From Guyparkeria hydrothermalis (lineage in GTDB: Bacteria; Pseudomonadota; Gammaproteobacteria; Halothiobacillales; Halothiobacillaceae), in the NCBI RefSeq assembly GCF_023555385.1, contig NZ_JAJSED010000001.1:124001-188000 (forward strand): a DNA stretch of 64,000 nucleotides. Direction: 5' to 3'. This document shows positions 55,043 to 63,944 of the stretch, in pieces. Position numbers and translations under genes: made by a program. Numbering within the stretch: the stretch's first letter is position 1; every line of letters starts with the position of its first letter. The notes under the pieces are model-generated. The model was given only the letters and a program-made list of their open reading frames with translations, searched no databases and was not told where the DNA came from.

Positions 55043-57082
55043 TCAGGCCTCGGTGCCCGTCGCCGGGTTGTCCACGTTCAGGGCGAGCTGCTCGGCGGGA
55101 ATGCGGTCGCTACCCCAGGTGCGATGGACCATGTCGATCACGCGATCGAGCGATTCCTGCGGCACGTCGGCCAGCTCGCCGTATTCCAGCGGGTCGTAGT
55201 GGAAGATGTACAGGCGTGAGGCGAACTCCTCGAAGGGCAGGGAGGATTCGCCGAAGCGTTCCCCGCTACCCGCCGTGCTCACCTCGACGCCATCCCCCCA
55301 GTTCTGCCCGCTGTCGTTGTTGGGGTTGTAGAAGTACGCCCGCATCACTTCCTGCGGGTCGAGCGCGACGCGCAGCAGCGTGATCGCGTGCCAGCCGATG
55401 AACCGTGCCGCGCTGTCGGTCGCCGCGATGCCGATCGGTTGCGGGTGGATCAGCGGCTGGTTGCCGTTGTAGTAGGGGTGATAGCTCGCATAGAAGTGGC
55501 GCAGGAAATCCTCCAGCGCATCGAGCTTGCCGGTGGCGACATCGACGTTGATGCGGAAGCCGCGCCCGGCCCACCAGCCGTGGAATTCCGGATTGATCCA
55601 GCGGTGCGGGTCGCCCTCGCGGCCGATGCAGCGTCGGCCCATCTCGGCGTAGATGCGGTCCAGATGCGGCACCACCAGCAGCGAGACGGCATCCAGGTCG
55701 ATCGGCAGGCTCTGCGCGACACCACTCAACGAGGCCATCGACGAGATCGGCTGGCCCTCGAAGTGCATGATGATCTCGTCGTCGCGTGCCGCCCAGGCCA
55801 CCATCTGCAGCAGGTAGTCCGGATCGTTGTAGGCCCACATCGACAGGGCGCGCGCCGACTGGCAGGTCGGGTTGTTGCCCTGGCCGACACCCAGCGGTTG
55901 GCCGAGCATGCAGAGCACGCCTTCCAGCAGGCGCGTGCGCGGCGGAATTGTTTCGCCGAAGGCCAGTGCCAGCCGCTCGCGCGACCACGCCGACAGCGGC
56001 AGACTCAGCTGACGCCAAAGCGCCGGGGCGACGGGTGACTGATACAGGATGCCGCGCTCGAGCATCAACGCGAGACCGTAGATCGCCTGCGCGGTCTCAG
56101 GCAGCACCGCCTGGTCGATCAGCGCATGGACCAGGTCGCGGTAGCAGAGCAGGCAGTCCCGTCCCGTCGCCGATAACCCCATTGCTTCGGCAACGAGATG
56201 GTCGCCTTGAGCGACGAGGTGCCGTATCAGGGTCGCGTGGTAGGGGGAGACCAGCCCGGTGTCGTGCATGGCGCGGGCAAAGCCGGTTGCCTCGTTCTGC
56301 AGCGCGCCGGCATCCATGCTCTCCAGACGCTCCTGGTAGATTGCCACGCCCGGGTCTTCGCGACAGGCCTGGGTCGGGCCGAACAGGCTGCTGACCAGCC
56401 GGTCGGCCCCCTGGCCGCTGGCGCCGAGATCGATGGCCGGATCGGTCTGGCAGATGGCGATCTGGGTGATCATCTGCTTGACCGGCTCCGTCTGGATCGG
56501 GCGTTGCTGCAGGATGCGCCAGATCTCGTCGATCAGCTCGTCGACGATGTGCTCGTAGCCGATCCGCTCGGCCAGGTGAGACAGCAGACCGCGCGCGAGA
56601 TCGGCCAGCCGCCCCTGGGTTTCACGCTCGGCCTCGGTGGGAGGCATGAACAGGCGCTGCAGGTTGATGGCCAGCACCTGCGTGAGGTGATGGTGCGCGT
56701 TTTCCGCCGAGAGGCTGGGGTGTGGGTAGGCGCCCCGGGCCACGGCGAGGATGCGCAGGTCGCTTAGCGCCTCGATGACCACCGTGTCTGCATCACTGCT
56801 GCCCAGCGAATGGGCGGACAGCGACGGGATCAGGATCTCCGGGTAATTCCAGTCCGAGCCGTTGAAGGTGCCGGCCGCCTCGATCGCCTCGGCTCGTTCC
56901 TCGATCGCCGCCGGGCCGCCCGGCTGCTGCAGGACGCGCTTGGCACCGTCCAGTACCCGGCGCAACCGCGTCGGCTTGGAGAATTCCGGGGCGGCATCAA
57001 GGGCCGAGAGCGCATCGTCGAATCGTTGCAGGAGGCCGGGCAGGAGATCCCCGCCCGATTGGTCGCCGGCTTCGTTGGTCAC
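55043..57082 (-). CDS. Uncharacterised 679-aa protein paired with an ATP-grasp ligase
   Basis: I do not recognise the family. It has no signal peptide or membrane helix. The N-terminal 350 residues are helical. The C-terminal half has a motif-rich region: GVGQGNNPTCQSARALS (Cys407), MHFEGQPISSMAS, DPHRWINPEFHGWWAGRG, then LIHPQPIGIAATDSAARF (His547) and FYNPNNDSGQNWGDG. The Cys followed later by His and Asn/Asp in well-ordered Gly-rich loops resembles cysteine hydrolase or transglutaminase-type active sites, but this is conjecture. The GTG start at 57082 lies 3 bp from the MITE-like copy 2, whose end supplies AGAGG at ribosome-binding distance. It is on the same strand as the ATP-grasp gene. 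Confidence 0.75.
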   Translation of the reverse strand: MTNEAGDQSGGDLLPGLLQRFDDALSALDAAPEFSKPTRLRRVLDGAKRVLQQPGGPAAIEERAEAIEAAGTFNGSDWNYPEILIPSLSAHSLGSSDADTVVIEALSDLRILAVARGAYPHPSLSAENAHHHLTQVLAINLQRLFMPPTEAERETQGRLADLARGLLSHLAERIGYEHIVDELIDEIWRILQQRPIQTEPVKQMITQIAICQTDPAIDLGASGQGADRLVSSLFGPTQACREDPGVAIYQERLESMDAGALQNEATGFARAMHDTGLVSPYHATLIRHLVAQGDHLVAEAMGLSATGRDCLLCYRDLVHALIDQAVLPETAQAIYGLALMLERGILYQSPVAPALWRQLSLPLSAWSRERLALAFGETIPPRTRLLEGVLCMLGQPLGVGQGNNPTCQSARALSMWAYNDPDYLLQMVAWAARDDEIIMHFEGQPISSMASLSGVAQSLPIDLDAVSLLVVPHLDRIYAEMGRRCIGREGDPHRWINPEFHGWWAGRGFRINVDVATGKLDALEDFLRHFYASYHPYYNGNQPLIHPQPIGIAATDSAARFIGWHAITLLRVALDPQEVMRAYFYNPNNDSGQNWGDGVEVSTAGSGERFGESSLPFEEFASRLYIFHYDPLEYGELADVPQESLDRVIDMVHRTWGSDRIPAEQLALNVDNPATGTEA

Positions 57083-57085
57083 TTG

Positions 57086-57351
57086 GGAACCTCTACACGA
57101 ATCGATAGTGTCTCTGCGGGACTGCCAAGGGTCCAGATGCAAGGCGCGGTGTACCGTGAATGGCCGTCGCCACTCGCAAGCGCCGCAACGCCGCAGATGG
57201 TCCCTTGGCGGCCCGCCCGGGAGGGGCTCGCGGGTTTGCCCGCACTCCGCGTTACCGTCTCTCGACGGGCAATGAGCCCGTCTTCGAGCCGGCGCCTTGA
57301 TTGCGAACAAACCCGCGAGCCAGAGGCACCATCGTTTCGCGCAGAGGTTCC
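57086..57351 (-). mobile_element. MITE-like element, copy 2 (between the ATP-grasp gene and the 679-aa gene)
   Basis: Ends read GGAACCTCTACACGAATCGA on the left and the related GGAACCTCTGCGCGAAACGA (complement strand) on the right. The 14-bp internal inverted repeat GGCTCGCGGGTTTG / CAAACCCGCGAGCC is shared exactly with copy 1. The flanks CTTG and CTCG are an imperfect candidate target duplication. By eye most bases match copy 1 when reversed. Without it the two genes would be about 37 bp apart. Confidence 0.78.
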
Positions 57352-57385
57352 CTCGGGCTCCTCTCGCCCGGGGGATTGCGCCAAA

Positions 57386-58609
57386 TTATACATAGAAGTC
57401 CAGGTCCTCCTGGTGCTTGAGCAGATCGCGCATCGTGTGCGGATCGTCGCCGAAGAAGTACACCAGCCCCCAGTGCGTGCCGAAGGCGGTGCGCTTGGTG
57501 ACCGTCTCCTCCAGCGGCGCGGTCAGTTCATGCGACTCGAAGTAGGGGTGGTTTTCGGTCTCTTCCGGCATTTCCAGGTGGCTGACCACGCGGCGGCGCG
57601 GGTAGACGCCGAAGCAACCGGCCACGCCCTTCGCATCGACCACCTCCTTGGGGAAGAACTCGGTGATCTCCTCCTCGGTGGTCTTGGGGTCGAAGGAGAG
57701 GATCAGGCCCTGGTAGGCATTGAAGCCGTAGGCGCGCTCGAGCAGCTCGAACACCTTGAAGCCCGGCGGGCGATAGGCGACCTCGCCGAAGTACATCTCG
57801 CCATCGTTGGTGACGAAGTACTCGGGGTGGACGAAGCCGAACTCGATGTCGAAGGTCTTGATCAGCTTCTCGATCTGCGCGGTGATCTGCGCCCGGTATT
57901 TCTCCAGCTCCGGTGTGGCCGGCACGAAGACCGAGTAGCCCAGCGTTACGTACTCGGAGATGTTGAGAAAGCGGATCTTGCCGTTGTGGACCCAGGCCTC
58001 GACCGCGAACTCCCAGCCATCGAGGTGCGATTCCATCAGGACCGGAAATTCCTCTTCGGGGATGGTGTCGACCTCGTCCGGCGTGCGGATCACCCGGTGG
58101 CCCAGGCAGCCGGCCTTGTCGAACGCCTTGAGGTGGATCGGGTCGTTCGGGTCGCCGTCGAGCTTGAGTAGCGTCTGGTTGACGCGCTTGAGAAAGCGGA
58201 CCACGTCCTCCTTGTCGTGGGCCTCCTCGAAGATGCCCACGCGGATGCCACCCAGCTGCGCGCGGCGCTTCATCAGTGCCTTGTCGCGCAGCAGCATCGC
58301 CTGGCCGAACAGCTTGGGCTTGTTCAGCAGCACCGAGTTGATCGCCCCGGCCCATTCCACCGTCTCCTCGAACAGCGGGATGGCCACATCCACGCCTTTT
58401 TCCTTGAGGGTCTCCGCGATCTCCAGCGAACGGTCGTTGAGCCGCTCGAAATTCCACGGGATGTAGGGAATGTCGTGCTGCTGGCAGTATTCCTCGGCCC
58501 AGTCGGGCGCGACCACGACATAGCGGCGATCAAACGTCTCGGCGGCCTCGACGGCGTTAAGCGACCAGCCGAGCAGGGCAACGTATCCTTTGTCCGGATT
58601 TATTTTCAT
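57386..58609 (-). CDS. ATP-grasp carboxylate-amine ligase-like protein
   Basis: A 407-aa cytoplasmic enzyme of the ATP-grasp superfamily. It has an N-terminal Rossmann-like pre-ATP-grasp domain (YVALLGWSLNAVEAAETF), a central ATP-binding region (KALMKRRAQLGGIRVG, PVLMESHLDGWEFAVEAWVHNG), and metal-binding residues in FGFVHPEYFVTNDGEMYFGEVAYRPPG. Such enzymes join a carboxylate to an amine or thiol via acyl phosphate. Substrates are unknown. It is followed by the 679-aa gene on the same strand, with only the MITE-like copy between them. The ATG at 58609 was chosen because the family fold begins right after it. Confidence 0.85.
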   Translation of the reverse strand: MKINPDKGYVALLGWSLNAVEAAETFDRRYVVVAPDWAEEYCQQHDIPYIPWNFERLNDRSLEIAETLKEKGVDVAIPLFEETVEWAGAINSVLLNKPKLFGQAMLLRDKALMKRRAQLGGIRVGIFEEAHDKEDVVRFLKRVNQTLLKLDGDPNDPIHLKAFDKAGCLGHRVIRTPDEVDTIPEEEFPVLMESHLDGWEFAVEAWVHNGKIRFLNISEYVTLGYSVFVPATPELEKYRAQITAQIEKLIKTFDIEFGFVHPEYFVTNDGEMYFGEVAYRPPGFKVFELLERAYGFNAYQGLILSFDPKTTEEEITEFFPKEVVDAKGVAGCFGVYPRRRVVSHLEMPEETENHPYFESHELTAPLEETVTKRTAFGTHWGLVYFFGDDPHTMRDLLKHQEDLDFYV

Positions 58610-58789
58610 GGGAAGCCTTTGGGGGATTTCGAGTGAATGGGCTCGGGCCGTCACGCGATATATGGCGGCACGTACTTACCCAACCCTAGTAAATGAATCG
58701 GCTTTTCACGTTTGCATCGGCAGCGGAACCGGTCGATATCGATCATCCGGTCTAGTCTTGAAGGGAGTCGTACCGTTCTCGAGGCGCCC

Positions 58790-59296
58790 ATGTCAGCTCA
58801 CGGTCCGTTGCTTGTTGTTCTTGCCCTGTTGTCGGGAAGCGGCCCCGCTGCTGCGGGCCCTGCGGAAGGTCAGGGCTATTGGGAGGCGCTCGCGTGGCAG
58901 CACCGTCCACTGCTGATGGTGGTCGGCACCGGCAGACGGGCATCGGAACAGGGGAGCCGCTGGGAGACGCGTTTGCTGGCGAATCGCTGCGCGCTCGTCG
59001 AGCGACGCATCCACTGGCTGGAGGTGCGCGAGGGCGGCGTCTGGCGCCGTTTTGCCGGCGACGAGACGGCACAGTTCGAGAGAACTCGGTTGGACGGAGC
59101 GGCCGAAACGAGCGTCCGCCAGCGGATTCTGCGCAAGCCGGACGGATCGGCCCGCCTGCTGCTGTTCGGGCTGGACGGAGAGCGCAAGTTTGTCGGTCAT
59201 CCCCGATCGCTCGACACGATCTGGTCGTTGATCGACCGCATGCCGATGCGGCAGGCCGAGCTCGAGCGCGATCCGGATCGCTGCCAGCCGGGCTGA
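58790..59296 (+). CDS. DUF4174 family secreted protein
   Basis: A 168-aa protein with a signal peptide (PLLVVLALLSGSGPAAAG, cleavage after AAA) and the DUF4174 core: LAWQHRPLLMVVGTG at the start, ERRIHWLEV in the middle, and SLIDRMPMRQAEL at the C-terminus. The family has a thioredoxin-like outline without a redox CxxC. It acts in the periplasm or outside the cell; function unknown. It is divergent from the ATP-grasp gene and ends at its own terminator. Confidence 0.85.
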   Translation: MSAHGPLLVVLALLSGSGPAAAGPAEGQGYWEALAWQHRPLLMVVGTGRRASEQGSRWETRLLANRCALVERRIHWLEVREGGVWRRFAGDETAQFERTRLDGAAETSVRQRILRKPDGSARLLLFGLDGERKFVGHPRSLDTIWSLIDRMPMRQAELERDPDRCQPG

Positions 59297-59367
59297 CGAA
59301 CGCGGCGAAAAGCGATCGTGAGACGCTGGCGCCGGTGTAGGATTGATTCCGGCGGCAATCGCAGGCC

Positions 59368-59391
59368 AACCCGCCAGGCAGGCGGGTTTTT
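59368..59391 (+). terminator. Intrinsic terminator of the DUF4174 gene
   Basis: AACCCGCC (59368-59375) pairs with GGCGGGTT (59381-59388) around a 5-nt loop, followed by TTTCG. It lies 72 bp after the stop codon. Confidence 0.85.
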
Positions 59392-59416
59392 CGATGATCC
59401 GTGACAGGGAGAGACG

Positions 59417-60367
59417 ATGAGCGGCAACAGCGGTAATCAACCCACCATCGGTCTGGCGCTGGGCAGCGGCGCGGCCCGCGGCTGGGCGCACATCGGCGTG
59501 ATCCACGCACTGAAGGAAGCGGGTATCGAGCCGGGCATGGTCGCCGGTTGCTCGATGGGTGCCCTGGTCGGGTCGGGCTATGCCGGTGGCTCGTTGGACA
59601 GGCTTGAGGAATGGGTGCGAGGCATCCGTTCGCTCGATGTGATGCGGCTGCTCGACATCCGCTTCGGCGGCGGGCTGATCGAGGGCGATACCCTGATGAA
59701 ATCGCTGCAAAAGCAGGTCGAGCCGGTGGATATCGAGTCGCTCGACATCCCGTTCGCCGCCGTGGCGACCGATCTTGAGGCCGGTCGGGAAGTCTGGTTG
59801 CGCGAGGGTAGCCTGATGCAGGCGGTACGCGCCTCGATTGCGGTGCCGGGCCTGATGTCACCGGTGCGCAGCGAGGGCCGCTGGCTGGTCGATGGCGGGT
59901 TGACCGACCCGGTGCCGGTCTCGTTGTGCCGGGCACTGGGCGCGGATATCGTCATCGCGGTCAATCTCAACAGTGATCTGGTCGGTCGTCACGTTCGTGA
60001 CGTCCGCGGCGCGGCGCGGCACGACACCCACAACGAGAGCGGCATGCGCAAGTGGCTCGACAGCGTCGACGAGCGCTTCCTCGACGGGCGGGTCGGCAAG
60101 TGGCTCGAGGAGCGCGATCATGGCGAGGACCCGCCGGGCATGCTCGATGTCATGGCCGGCTCGATCAACATCATGCAGGATCGGATCACCCGCAGCCGCA
60201 TGGCCGGCGACCCGCCGGAACTGTTGATCTCGCCGAAACTGGCGCGAGTTGGCCTGCTGGAATTCGAGCGTGCCGACGAGGCCATCAAGGCCGGTTATGA
60301 AGCAGCCTGTCGGGCGCTGGAAGGCACGGACCTGGTACCGGAGGACTGGCACCCCCAGAGCCCGTGA
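59417..60367 (+). CDS. rssA: Patatin-like phospholipase, RssA family
   Basis: A 316-aa serine acyl hydrolase. The oxyanion loop is GLALGSGAARGWAHIGV, the nucleophile Ser46 is in GCSMG, and the catalytic Asp159 is in VDGG. The Ser-Asp dyad is complete. Bacterial RssA-type proteins are cytoplasmic or inner-membrane-associated lipases of poorly known substrate. The start has a GGGAGAG box. It converges with the DUF748 gene. Confidence 0.9.
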   Translation: MSGNSGNQPTIGLALGSGAARGWAHIGVIHALKEAGIEPGMVAGCSMGALVGSGYAGGSLDRLEEWVRGIRSLDVMRLLDIRFGGGLIEGDTLMKSLQKQVEPVDIESLDIPFAAVATDLEAGREVWLREGSLMQAVRASIAVPGLMSPVRSEGRWLVDGGLTDPVPVSLCRALGADIVIAVNLNSDLVGRHVRDVRGAARHDTHNESGMRKWLDSVDERFLDGRVGKWLEERDHGEDPPGMLDVMAGSINIMQDRITRSRMAGDPPELLISPKLARVGLLEFERADEAIKAGYEAACRALEGTDLVPEDWHPQSP

Positions 60368-60395
60368 TCGGGGCCGGCCCGTCGAGGGCGGCGCG

Positions 60396-61457
60396 TCACT
60401 CTTTCTCGAGTAGTTCCTCGAAGCGGATGTTGCCGTCCGTATCCCGCGTGAATGCCTGCCCGAAGGCGTTCTCGAAGATGCTCAGGAAGGCTGCCCATCC
60501 GTCTTGATCCGGATCGTTCAGGTTGCCCTCGATCGGGATGCGGAAGGCGAACTGGTCCTCGGGCTGGTTTTCGAACACCTCCATGAACACCGAGACCAGC
60601 GACTCCCACAGGGCGTTGAACGGGTTCTTGTCGTTGCCGCGCAGATCGACCACCGACACCCCCGTGGCGACCGTCTTCACGTAACCGGTCACCCGGCCGT
60701 CGGCCGCGGCAAGCTCCGAGAAGATGCCGACGTTGCCGCTCTCGAAATCCACGGCTGCCAGCGAGTTGACGTAATCGTTGAAGGCGGTCAGGGAGGCGTC
60801 CGTCAGCTTGATCGCGACATCGAAGTCCGGCATGTCCTGGATCACGTTCATCTTCCCTTCGACGCTCAACTGGCCGCCGCCGATCGACCGGCCGCTCACC
60901 CGCAGGTCGGAGGGCAGGGCGGGGTCGCGCTCGTCGACGTTGCGCAGGTTGGTGACATGGGCGTCGATGTCGTCGATGAACAGGTGGATGTTCGGGTCGG
61001 TGCTGTAATCGATGTATGAAACCCGACCGCCGTGGAGATCCGCGCGGTTGATGTCGAACGGCGACCAGGCGTCCACCAGACGTTCCCAGTTCGCGCCCTT
61101 GCCGCTCTGGGTCCGGGAGAACGTCAGGTCGGCGTTGTAGATGTCGAACTCGGCGACCACCGCACCGTCGAGCAGGGCACTCCATTCCACCGACAGGTCG
61201 ACCGTCTCGGCGGCGACGAAGGGCTTCTTCAACCCGCCCTTGATCTTGTGGATCTCCAGACCGTGAACCGCATAGGCGCCGCGCCACAGATGGATGTCGA
61301 CGTCCTGGATCGAGCCGCCATAGCCTTCCAGCGAGTTGATCTCGTTATTCAGGTAATCCTTCACCCAGTAGGGCAGATAAAGGCGGGCGACGACCAGCGC
61401 GGCCACGATGACCGCGATCACGGCCAGTGTTGTGGTGCCTATCCTGATGCCCTTCAT
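60396..61457 (-). CDS. DUF748/AsmA-like envelope protein
   Basis: A 353-aa protein with one N-terminal membrane helix (TTTLAVIAVIVAALVVARLYLPYWV) and a periplasmic beta-rich body. The AsmA-superfamily pattern LEIHKIKGGLKKPFVAAETVDLSVEWSALL-like (at VEWSALLDGAVVAEFDI) and the later INRADLHGGRVSYIDYS match DUF748. Members are thought to help lipid transport or outer-membrane assembly. It stands alone on the minus strand. Confidence 0.85.
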   Translation of the reverse strand: MKGIRIGTTTLAVIAVIVAALVVARLYLPYWVKDYLNNEINSLEGYGGSIQDVDIHLWRGAYAVHGLEIHKIKGGLKKPFVAAETVDLSVEWSALLDGAVVAEFDIYNADLTFSRTQSGKGANWERLVDAWSPFDINRADLHGGRVSYIDYSTDPNIHLFIDDIDAHVTNLRNVDERDPALPSDLRVSGRSIGGGQLSVEGKMNVIQDMPDFDVAIKLTDASLTAFNDYVNSLAAVDFESGNVGIFSELAAADGRVTGYVKTVATGVSVVDLRGNDKNPFNALWESLVSVFMEVFENQPEDQFAFRIPIEGNLNDPDQDGWAAFLSIFENAFGQAFTRDTDGNIRFEELLEKE

Positions 61458-61631
61458 GACTGTCCTCCCGAGAGCGCTGATCCAGACGGCGGTCGTCGGC
61501 TGCGCACCGTCCGCCCCCGTCGACCGACTGGTTTGGACAGGCGGGACGGGGCGAAGGTTCGGATCGCTACCGGGAGAGTAGTCTGCCCGGCGCGTGCTGG
61601 CAGGAAGCGGTGTCCCGAACGGGGCAGTGGA

Positions 61632-62213
61632 TTACCAGACCAGGTCGTCCGGCACCGCGAACTCGGCGTAGGCCTCGTCGCGGATCTCGCCGCCGGAGGG
61701 CAGGGCGACCAGGAAGGCGGGATCGCGCTGGCCGATCTTCTCGGCCGTCTGCGCGGAGACGATGTGATAGCGCTTTTCCCACACCGCCAGGCGCAGCTTG
61801 CGGGTGGCGAGTCCCCGGCGCAGGCGCGGGTTGACCGGCAGGCTCCGCACGCGGCCGTCGTCGGCGAAGTGGAACGGCTCGCCGTGGCTCGGCAGCTTCT
61901 CGGCGTGGTCGAGGATCAACTGGCGGATCTCGGCGCGCTGGGCGCGGCGCTGCTCGTCCTCGCGCTTGCGAGCGCCGGCCTCGCGGGCCTGCTGGCGCTC
62001 GCGCTCGAGCTTCTCGGCAGCCGCCTTCTTGGCCGCCTCGATCTCTTTCGGCGGCTTGGTGTTCGCGTCCTGATCGTGCCGGCTCACCCGGCCCCAGGCG
62101 GACTTCTGCTTGCCTTTCTTTCCGCCTTTCTTTCCGCCTTTCTTGCCGCCCTTGTTGCCCTTCTGGCCCAGGCCGGCCTGGAGAAGCTGATCCTGAAGAG
62201 ATCCCTTGCTCAT
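61632..62213 (-). CDS. DUF2058 family protein (YaiL-like)
   Basis: A 193-aa cytoplasmic protein typical of DUF2058. It has an N-terminal SLQDQLLQAGL, then a Lys-rich linker and charged coiled coil (EIEAAKKAAAEKLERERQQ). The C-terminal core contains PFHFADDGRVRSLPVN and YHIVSAQTAEKI. The linker includes GGKK repeats encoded by a 12-bp tandem DNA repeat (about 62114-62150). E. coli YaiL is a nucleoprotein/polynucleotide-associated protein, so RNA or DNA binding is inferred. It is divergent from rhlE. Confidence 0.9.
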   Translation of the reverse strand: MSKGSLQDQLLQAGLGQKGNKGGKKGGKKGGKKGKQKSAWGRVSRHDQDANTKPPKEIEAAKKAAAEKLERERQQAREAGARKREDEQRRAQRAEIRQLILDHAEKLPSHGEPFHFADDGRVRSLPVNPRLRRGLATRKLRLAVWEKRYHIVSAQTAEKIGQRDPAFLVALPSGGEIRDEAYAEFAVPDDLVW

Positions 62214-62516
62214 CGTGCGCCATGTTCGTGTGGATGGGGAATCGGCGAGTCTACCAGCTTGGCCGGCCGGCCCGACCGGGAGATTTTCCGATGGCAATTG
62301 CGCAAAGGTGCTATCCTGCGCGCCTCGGATAGACCAGTCCTGCCGAGCCAAGTCCTGACGGCGTGTCGACGACATGCCCTCAAACCCCGCGTTTTCCTTG
62401 CCGACTGGCGTGCGTTCCCTCCCCGGGACCGTGTGACGGGAAACGCCATGCCATTCGAGACGCCATGATTGCCATGGCCTCCATGCGCCGAGCGTCTCCC
62501 AAGGAAAATCATCTCT
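62214..62516 (+). other. 303-bp divergent spacer and rhlE leader
   Basis: No gene is supported. The stretch holds both promoters and probably a long rhlE 5' leader. Short in-frame ATGs occur before the true start. Long leaders on DEAD-box genes are often cold- or autoregulated, but no specific element was recognised. Confidence 0.4.
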
Positions 62517-63872
62517 ATGTTGTTCTCTGAACTGGGCCTTCGCCCGGACATCCAGCGCGCCATCGAAGAGCGCGGCTACACCAAGCCCACCCCGATCCAG
62601 GCCAAGGCCATCCCGGCAGTCCTCTCCGGCGGCGACCTGCTCGCTGCCGCGCAGACCGGTACCGGCAAGACCGCCGGCTTTACCCTGCCGCTGCTCGAGC
62701 GCCTGATGGCGACGCACCCGGAAGGCGGCCATAAGGGTGGCAAGCGCCCGGTACGCGCGCTGATCCTCACCCCGACCCGCGAGCTGGCCGCCCAGGTCGA
62801 GCAGAGCGTGCTCGACTACGGCCACCACCTGCCGCTGAAATCGATGGTCATGTTCGGCGGAGTGGGCATCAACCCGCAGATCGACAAGCTCAAGCGTGGC
62901 GTCGACATCCTCGTCGCCACGCCGGGCCGCCTGCTCGACCACCACGGCCAGGGCACCGTCGACCTGTCGCAGGTCGAGATCCTGGTACTGGACGAAGCCG
63001 ACCGCATGCTCGACATGGGCTTCATCCACGACATCAAGAAGGTGCTAAAGATCGTCCCGGAGAAGCGCCAGAACCTGCTGTTCTCGGCCACCTTCTCCGA
63101 CGACATCCGCAAGCTTGCGCAAGGCCTGCTGGACAACCCGGAGGAGATCTCGGTCACGCCGCGCAACACCACCGTCGAGGCGGTCAGCCAGTCGGTCTAC
63201 GAGGTCGACCGCGACAAGAAGCGCGAGCTGCTGGCGGAGCTCCTGATCACCGAGGACTGGCACCAGGTACTGGTGTTCACCCGCACCAAGCACGGCGCCA
63301 ACCGTCTGGCCGAGTACCTATCCAAGCGCGACATCCCGGCGATGGCGATCCACGGCAACAAGAGCCAGTCGGCCCGCACCAAGGCGCTGGAATCGTTCAA
63401 GAACGGTTCCATCCGCGTGCTGGCGGCCACCGACATCGCCGCGCGCGGCATCGACATCGCCCAGCTGCCCTACGTGGTCAACTTCGAGCTGCCCAATGTC
63501 GCCGAGGACTACGTCCACCGCATCGGCCGTACCGGCCGCGCGGGCGAGTCCGGCGAGGCGGTATCCCTGGTCTGCGTCGACGAGCACAAGCTGCTGGCCG
63601 ACATCGAGCGCCTGACCAAGCAGAAGCTCACCCGCCACGTCATGCCCGGCTTCGAGCCGGACCCGAACGCCAAGCCCGAGCCGATCCCGAACGGCCGCAA
63701 TGGCGGTGGCCGTCGCGGCGGCGGTGGCCGTCCTGGCGGTGGCGGACGAGGTGGTCCCCGCGGTGGACGCGGTGGCGGTCAGGGTCGCGGCCCCGGCGGC
63801 GGTGGTCGCCCGGGTGGCGGTCGTGGCAACGGTGGTCGTCGTGGTGGCGGTGGGCGTAGCGGTAACCGCTAA
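62517..63872 (+). CDS. rhlE: DEAD-box RNA helicase, RhlE type
   Basis: An ATP-dependent RNA helicase, 451 aa. Q motif and motif I (AAQTGTGKT), motif [11 protein letters not shown], motif III SATF, motif [10 protein letters not shown] and motif [12 protein letters not shown] are all present. The RhlE N-terminus is [21 protein letters not shown]. The last 60 residues are an RGG/GGR-rich tail of the kind that binds RNA and supports condensate formation. The ATG at 62517 has an AAGGA box at 11 bp. A strong terminator follows. Confidence 0.95.
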   Translation: MLFSELGLRPDIQRAIEERGYTKPTPIQAKAIPAVLSGGDLLAAAQTGTGKTAGFTLPLLERLMATHPEGGHKGGKRPVRALILTPTRELAAQVEQSVLDYGHHLPLKSMVMFGGVGINPQIDKLKRGVDILVATPGRLLDHHGQGTVDLSQVEILVLDEADRMLDMGFIHDIKKVLKIVPEKRQNLLFSATFSDDIRKLAQGLLDNPEEISVTPRNTTVEAVSQSVYEVDRDKKRELLAELLITEDWHQVLVFTRTKHGANRLAEYLSKRDIPAMAIHGNKSQSARTKALESFKNGSIRVLAATDIAARGIDIAQLPYVVNFELPNVAEDYVHRIGRTGRAGESGEAVSLVCVDEHKLLADIERLTKQKLTRHVMPGFEPDPNAKPEPIPNGRNGGGRRGGGGRPGGGGRGGPRGGRGGGQGRGPGGGGRPGGGRGNGGRRGGGGRSGNR

Positions 63873-63914
63873 AGCCTAGTTCGTCGGCTTCGGCTGATCG
63901 CACCCAGAAACACG

Positions 63915-63944
63915 AACGCCCGGCCATGTGCCGGGCGTTTTTCG
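63915..63944 (+). terminator. Intrinsic terminator of rhlE
   Basis: AACGCCCGGC (63915-63924) pairs with GCCGGGCGTT (63930-63939) around a 5-nt loop, followed by TTTCGTTT. The last 56 bases of the window after it show nothing. Confidence 0.92.
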
